64,000 nt of DNA from Dipteronia dyeriana. Its lineage: Eukaryota > Streptophyta > Magnoliopsida > Sapindales > Sapindaceae. This document shows, piece after piece, positions 59,191-64,000 of this stretch (the first letter of the stretch is position 1; each line of letters begins with the position of its first letter). The stretch is taken from positions 12,346,413 to 12,410,412 of the forward strand of contig CM065301.1 of NCBI GenBank assembly GCA_032871835.1, given 5' to 3'. The notes beneath the pieces are model-generated. The model did no database searches, was not told the DNA's origin, and saw only the letters and a program-made list of their open reading frames with translations. A program made the translations under genes and the position numbers.

Positions 59191-59653
59191 GACCATCTAC
59201 AACAAACGTGCATGGAGTAGTCAAAGGAAAAGCAATTAATTCAGCAAGTTGATATGCCTGCTCTTTTGTTCATTGAGATTTGCCAGGCGGCCGGTCAAGC
59301 ATACTCACTATTTGATGAGAGATTCTATCTATGCTTTAGTACTTCAAGAGTAAAACTTGATGAGGCACATCTATTCACTAAAATTTTGACAGACCATCAT
59401 ATTTTAATTAAAACCCTACAATCATCAATGCCATATCATTAAAAACTTGCCAAATTAGATAATTTTTAACCTAAAATTTTCTCAGTAACAACTGGCAACT
59501 CATCGCCGCGACTTCTTCCATTCACGACTTCTCTATAACAAAATTTCTTTTTTCTCACACTTGTTTAACTTATTTGGAGATTCAAGATAGTTGTTTGGGG
59601 AGTTTTCAATAATTTGTCTTTGCATATATTAAATAACATTGGATTAGAGTTTA
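59191..59653. other. intergenic, no gene recognised
   Basis: A short open frame at 59254-59442 (including DERFYLCFSTSRVKLDEAHL) has no recognisable domain. Confidence 0.5.
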
Positions 59654-59662
59654 TTATTTTAT

Positions 59663-59823
59663 GAGTAATGCCATTTATCTAAATTTGGTATCCAAATATG
59701 GTGCCTAAATGACGTGATATCACTTCACTCCGTTCATTTACATTGGATTAGATTTACATAAATTAAAGGAATGAACTAGATTATTGCCACATCATTTGGA
59801 CACCGAACAAAGTAATATTACCC
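59663..59823. mobile_element. 161-bp MITE with perfect 9-bp target duplication
   Basis: Flanked by TTATTTTAT at 59654-59662 and 59824-59832. The ends read GAGTAATGCCATTTATC and, inverted, GGGTAATATTACTTTG, with further pairing inside (GGTATCCAAAT / GGTGTCCAAAT). A 9-bp duplication points to a Mutator-type MITE. Confidence 0.88.
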
Positions 59824-59832
59824 TTATTTTAT

Positions 59833-60474
59833 TATTCTTTCTTTTAAAAACGTATTTCCTGGTTTCTAAAAGTTCTTTGCTTTTATTTTTGCTACGTTGT
59901 CAATTAAAAAGAGAACGTAAATAACACTCATTTTTATTGAAAATCCAAATTTCAATCCAAATCAAACCCTTTGGCTGAACATTTGGAAAAAAAAACATCC
60001 ACATTGTATAAAACTTAAATTGAAACATAAAGTAGAGTGACAAAAATATAAAAAGGTTAGAATATTGTTTTGCCTTTTATATTTTAAAATAATTATATAA
60101 ATACCGAATCGACTGGAATGGATCATGGTACAGTGGTTTGACACAAACCGACCCGGTTTGTAACCTTCGACCCATACACAACACGAGCCCCGTTTTAAGT
60201 GTGTAAAAACCTGTCCTAGACGGATTGGTTCCCCGGCTCTCTGCCTGTTTGGGGTCGATCAGGAATTTTTGCCATCTCAAACCCAACCGTATTTGAATTT
60301 TAAAGTCAACCCAACCCAATATAACCGAGTTGGGTTGGGTTGGTGCCTAATTGAGAGAGTACACTAGCCCAGTCCAAACTTTTATATACAGATTCAATAG
60401 ACACTGCTCCTCCATTTTCCACCTAGGGTTTTTCTTCAAATCAAACCTCCCCCAAAACCCCCTAACAAACATCC
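59833..60474. other. PRORP upstream region
   Basis: 60120-60345 is GC-richer with AACCCAACCC/GGGTTGGGTT inverted motifs, perhaps a small hAT-like repeat. TTATATAC at about 60382 is a possible TATA element, and the last ~80 bp before the ATG are a pyrimidine-rich leader. Confidence 0.5.
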
Positions 60475-63436
60475 ATGGACACCACCGAAATCCCTCCAAA
60501 ACCAAACAAAAAAAGGAAAACCAACCAAAACCCAGAAACCACCTTCCTCTTAAACCTCCAATCCTGCACCAAATCCAAAGACCTCCAAACTGCTGTCTCC
60601 TTGTACGAATCCGCACTCTCTCAAAACCTCCGCCTATCTCTCCACCATTTCAATGCTCTTCTCTACCTCTGCTCCAACTTTGCAACCGACCCATCAGCTA
60701 AAGACTCGGCAATCGATTATGGTTTTCGCATATTCAATCACATGCTGTCAAATAAAGCCGTCCCAAATGAGGCCTCAGTTACGTCTATTGTTAGGCTGGC
60801 CTCGGCTAAGAAGGACGGTGATTATGCTTTTGAGTTGATTAAGAAAATGAATAAAGATTATAATCTTGTTCCTCGGTTGAGGACATATGATCCGGCATTG
60901 CTTTGTTTTTGTGAAAATTTGGAGGCTGAGAAGGCTTATGAAGTAGAACAACATATGGGTTCAATGGGGGTGAGATTAGAAGAGCAGGAGATTGCGGCTT
61001 TACTCAAAGTGAGCTCGGAGACCGGAAGAGGAGAGAGAGTTTATGAGTACTTGCAGAAGTTGAGGAATAGTGTGAGGTGTGTGAGTGAAGAGACTGCGAA
61101 AGCTATCGAGGATTGGTTTTGCGGAGAGAAGGCTACTGAGGTTAAAGGAGTGAATTTTGATGAGGGTTTGGTTAAAGAAGCAGTTTTAAAGAATGGAGGG
61201 GGGTGGCATGGATTGGGGTGGATTGGGGACGGCAAGTGGGTTTCGAAGAGAGGGGGCTTAGATGAGAATGGAAAATGCTGCTGTTGTGGACATCAGTTGG
61301 TTAGTGTTGATATTGATGATGCGGAAACCGATAGATTTGCACAGTCCATAGCTGGATTGGCCATGGAAAGGGAGGTAAAGGCAAATTTTAGTGAGTTTCA
61401 GGTCAGTACTTTCTTTTCCTCTTGGATTAGTTCAATTTGACATATCTTTTAAGAATTTAATTAGATTATTAATAACTTAACGGCATATTGTTATGTTGAG
61501 TTGTTTGGTACAGTTAGGATATATTAAAAATAGAGGGAATGAAATACAGAACAGAGTATTTGATTATTGGTGATTGACATTCACATTGATTCACTACATT
61601 GAATTTGGTTCCGTTGTAGACTTGTAGTTGTATGTCTCGATACTAAATATGATAATTTTAGTGCTTGATTACTTTAATACTTTATCGGTTTATTTTGATG
61701 TCATATTAGAATTTTATTTCTAGCTGTGGATGTGTGGATAATTACTGGAGGAAATAATGTCTTCCAACCTCTAATAGCTCAGTTGGGCTTGATCTTTCAT
61801 GTTAGGGTCTTAGAGCTTGTTTGGTTGGGCTATTGAAAAACCTAATTCGGTAAAAGATCTACTTGTAGTAGATCTATTAGAAATAGAGTTTTTGAAAAAA
61901 AATATATAATTGTTTGGTTGGTAGACTTTTTTTGTTTTTTTAAAAAGATCTATTTGGAGAAGTACCTCTCCATGAGCTTTGGTCTAGTAGAGGTTTATAC
62001 TCTATTAGTCTCTACTCAATTAAAAATAGGCATTCTTAAAAACCTAACCAAACAACTCTAAAAAATTTAAATAGACGTCCGTAGACCTTTAGAGCCAATA
62101 GAAAGCTCAACCAAACGAGCACTTATTCTATCAGGTCGTACTCTTGAACATATTTTCCTTTGATCGACTCTTTTGCATTTATGGATTATGCTTTGAATAC
62201 ATGCAGACTAACTACAATTTCACTATTGAAAGCATGATTCCTCCTTAAAATTAGGGGATAACAAAAATGAAATAAAGATAAATGCATCCTTATGCATGTC
62301 GTTTGAAATGAGTTAATATACATATTAGGCATGTTTATTTCTCCCTTTAACAGCAGGAAAGGGATATAAGAACGAGTCCGCATTTCCATGAAGCATGTTC
62401 AATTTGCTGAACCATATAGAAAGTTTTGCTAGACCAATGATTTCCAAGTTTTGAAAAATTACTTCTTATCAACTGGTGGGCTAATGTCCTTTTTTGTTTG
62501 TTCCATTCTCCAATGAGAAACAAGTTTAATGGTAAATTGGAATTTTGCATATGTTTATTTTTCTTCTCATTTACTATTTTTTTTTTTAAACTTGTTGGCA
62601 CTCTTCAATACCTTTTCCTTACTATGCCTTTTTCTTTCTCTTTTCTTTTTAAAGGATTGGTTGGAGCAACATGCTGATTATGAAGCTATAGTGGATGGAG
62701 CAAATATTGGGCTCTACCAACAGAATTTTGCAGAGGGAGGGTTTAGCATTCCTCAGGTTGTACAACTTAAGTTTGTGGTTTGCTTCTTTTTGTTTTATAT
62801 TTGGCTTGGCTCAGTGCAAATTATTGTTTGTTTAACTTATTATATTTATTTTCTGAATATTGCAATAGAGCAGCTTGATGCTGTTGTGAAAGAACTGTAT
62901 ACTAGAAATGGAAATAAATATCCGCTCATCATCTTGCACAATAAACGTATACGATTACTTTTGGAGAATCCTTCCCATCGAAAGCTGGTTCAGGAGTGGA
63001 TGGATGAAGATGTTCTATATATGACACCACATGGTTCAAATGATGACTGGTATGCTGATTAAATCCTTTCATTTGTGGCTGAAATACCTGTTTTGTTTGA
63101 CACTTTTCTTCTTCCTAATCAATGTGATTACTCATGGTTTCTGCTTCCAAACTGTTGGTGAAAACTTATCCTGTTCGGTATGAGTTAGTTTTCAATGTCC
63201 CTACGGTTATATGTATGAAGCATTAGTGCCCCACTTCTCCAGTAGTTAATGTGTTTTGTCACAAAATCATTAACTGTTACCTGGAAAAATGTTGATAAGT
63301 TCTGCATCATTTCAGGTATTGGCTTTATGCTGCTGTAAAACTCAGATGTTTGCTTGCGACGAATGATGAAATGCGGGATCACATTTTTGAACTCTTAGGA
63401 ACCAACTTTTTCCTGAAGTGGAAAGAAAGGCATCAA
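60475..63436 (+). CDS. proteinaceous RNase P (PRORP), last exon(s) beyond window
   Basis: Four exons: 60475-61401, 62655-62756, 62874-63049, 63316-63436, all GT-AG, encoding 442 residues. Residues about 25-210 are PPR helices. The central CxxC is KCCCCG (Cys268, Cys271), then the NYN metallonuclease: VDGANIG (Asp323), NDDW (Asp400, Asp401) and TNDEMRD (Asp419), so all four catalytic Asp are present. The C-terminal ~80 residues, with the remaining zinc ligands, must lie after 63436; I find no further exon before 64000. The enzyme removes tRNA 5' leaders without RNA. The N-terminus (KPNKKRK) is basic and lacks an obvious organelle transit peptide, which suggests a nuclear PRORP2/3-like form. 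The start is the first ATG, in a CATCCATGG context. Confidence 0.93.
61402..62654 (+). other. PRORP intron 1
   Basis: 1253-bp intron with GTCAGT donor and TTTTTAAAG acceptor after a pyrimidine tract. It contains the Tourist-like MITE at 61813-62122. Confidence 0.85.
61813..62122. mobile_element. Tourist-like (PIF/Harbinger) MITE in PRORP intron 1
   Basis: 310 bp. The ends GAGCTTGTTTGGTTGGGCT and, inverted, GTGCTCGTTTGGTTGAGCT are flanked by TTA on both sides (61810-61812 and 62123-62125). Trinucleotide TTA/TAA duplications and GTTTGGTT ends are typical of Tourist elements. The inside is AT-rich with several AGATCTA motifs in both orientations. Confidence 0.8.
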
Positions 63437-63865
63437 GTATGAGCTGCCTAGAGTCTTATTTTCTATATATATTTAGTGTAGTTCTCAGCTGCATTTTCTG
63501 GTATATGTTATCTTAATTTCTTCTCACATATGGGCATATGGCAGAAGGTGCATATGCCAGTATTTGAGAATATATTATGTTTTTAATCTTAAACCATGTA
63601 TATATTTTGTCTTGAAGGAGATAGTTGATTAGATCTCTTGCCTTAGAGCTAAGGGTCTAGTGATCAATCTCCCTATCTTCGAGGAAATAGAGTTAATTTG
63701 AGTTTGTGAATGGGAATGGGTAGGGCAGGGTTGTGATAACACACACTGACTCACACACATCTAAAGCTCTTAATGATAATGAAACACTGGTTTGGAGTAT
63801 TCATTGGATGCTTTGTTTCGATTTTGTCAGGACTCTTATTAACTACCTACTCGACGTAGCATGAC
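63437..63865 (+). other. PRORP intron 4, first part
   Basis: It starts GTATGA after the exon ending KERHQ. No coding sequence resembling the PRORP C-terminus is found up to the window end. Confidence 0.6.
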
Positions 63866-63989
63866 GTTCTTGAATCATAATAATTCATGATATTTCTCCT
63901 TTCAACGTAATTGTTTTCATAAACAAGGTTCTTGAATCATAATAATTCATGATATTTCTCCTTTCAACGTAATTGTTTTCATCAACAAG
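63866..63989. repeat. 62-bp tandem duplication
   Basis: GTTCTTGAATCATAATAATT through CAACAAG occurs at 63866-63927 and 63928-63989 with one mismatch, so it is recent or an assembly artefact. Confidence 0.95.
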
Positions 63990-64000
63990 GAATCTGATCA

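Noticed and set aside
60077..60319. 80-residue minus-strand open frame upstream of PRORP
   Set aside because: Low-complexity GGGTTGGGTT repeat region; no domain and no expected gene structure.

Overview
This is a transposon-rich, AT-rich window from a plant nuclear genome, almost certainly a eudicot. The evidence is gene content (a CYP94C-type P450, a PRORP-type RNase P, and an alcohol-forming fatty acyl-CoA reductase remnant), plant GT-AG introns, and plant transposon families (Tat-type Ty3, Ty1-copia, MULE with DUF1985/Ulp1, hAT and Tourist MITEs, L1 LINEs, tRNA-type SINEs). I cannot name the species.

Layout. 1-10058: the 3' part of a Tat-lineage Ty3/gypsy retrotransposon with a decayed gag-pol, an 86-bp tandem repeat, a spliced antisense gene and a complete 3' LTR. 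10172-14707: a fatty acyl-CoA reductase pseudogene whose 5' part lies beyond or was lost to that retrotransposon. Its fifth visible intron holds a ~2.0-kb MULE-like element full of palindromic minisatellite, and its C-terminus runs into a SINE-like sequence. 17191-18967: the 3' part of an L1-type LINE split by a hAT MITE. A sister MITE lies at 23631-23909. 25751-26434: a long inverted-repeat element. 26452-35141: an almost complete 8.7-kb MULE with a DUF1985-Ulp1 protease gene converging on a Mutator-type transposase gene, each preceded by a CGAGCTTTT minisatellite. 35.1-47.0 kb: old repeats (probable Athila-type 3' end, LINE and SINE scraps, a ~2-kb foldback element). 47288-48793: an intact single-exon CYP94C-type P450. 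50321-52424: a complete small non-autonomous LTR retrotransposon. 52832-53270: a copia RNase H remnant. 60475-63436 and onward past the window: a PRORP gene with a Tourist-like MITE in intron 1.

Only two genes look functional. The P450 probably inactivates jasmonoyl-isoleucine derivatives in the endoplasmic reticulum, and a G-box upstream fits jasmonate induction. The PRORP is probably nuclear and matures tRNA 5' ends. Everything else recognisable is mobile DNA or pseudogene. The most interesting structure is the MULE pair at 11619-13626 and 26452-35141: they share terminal sequence and a CGAGCTTTT/AAAAGCTCG subterminal repeat theme, which in the larger element sits directly upstream of both genes in mirrored orientation.

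All domain and family names are from reading translations by eye; no database search was run.
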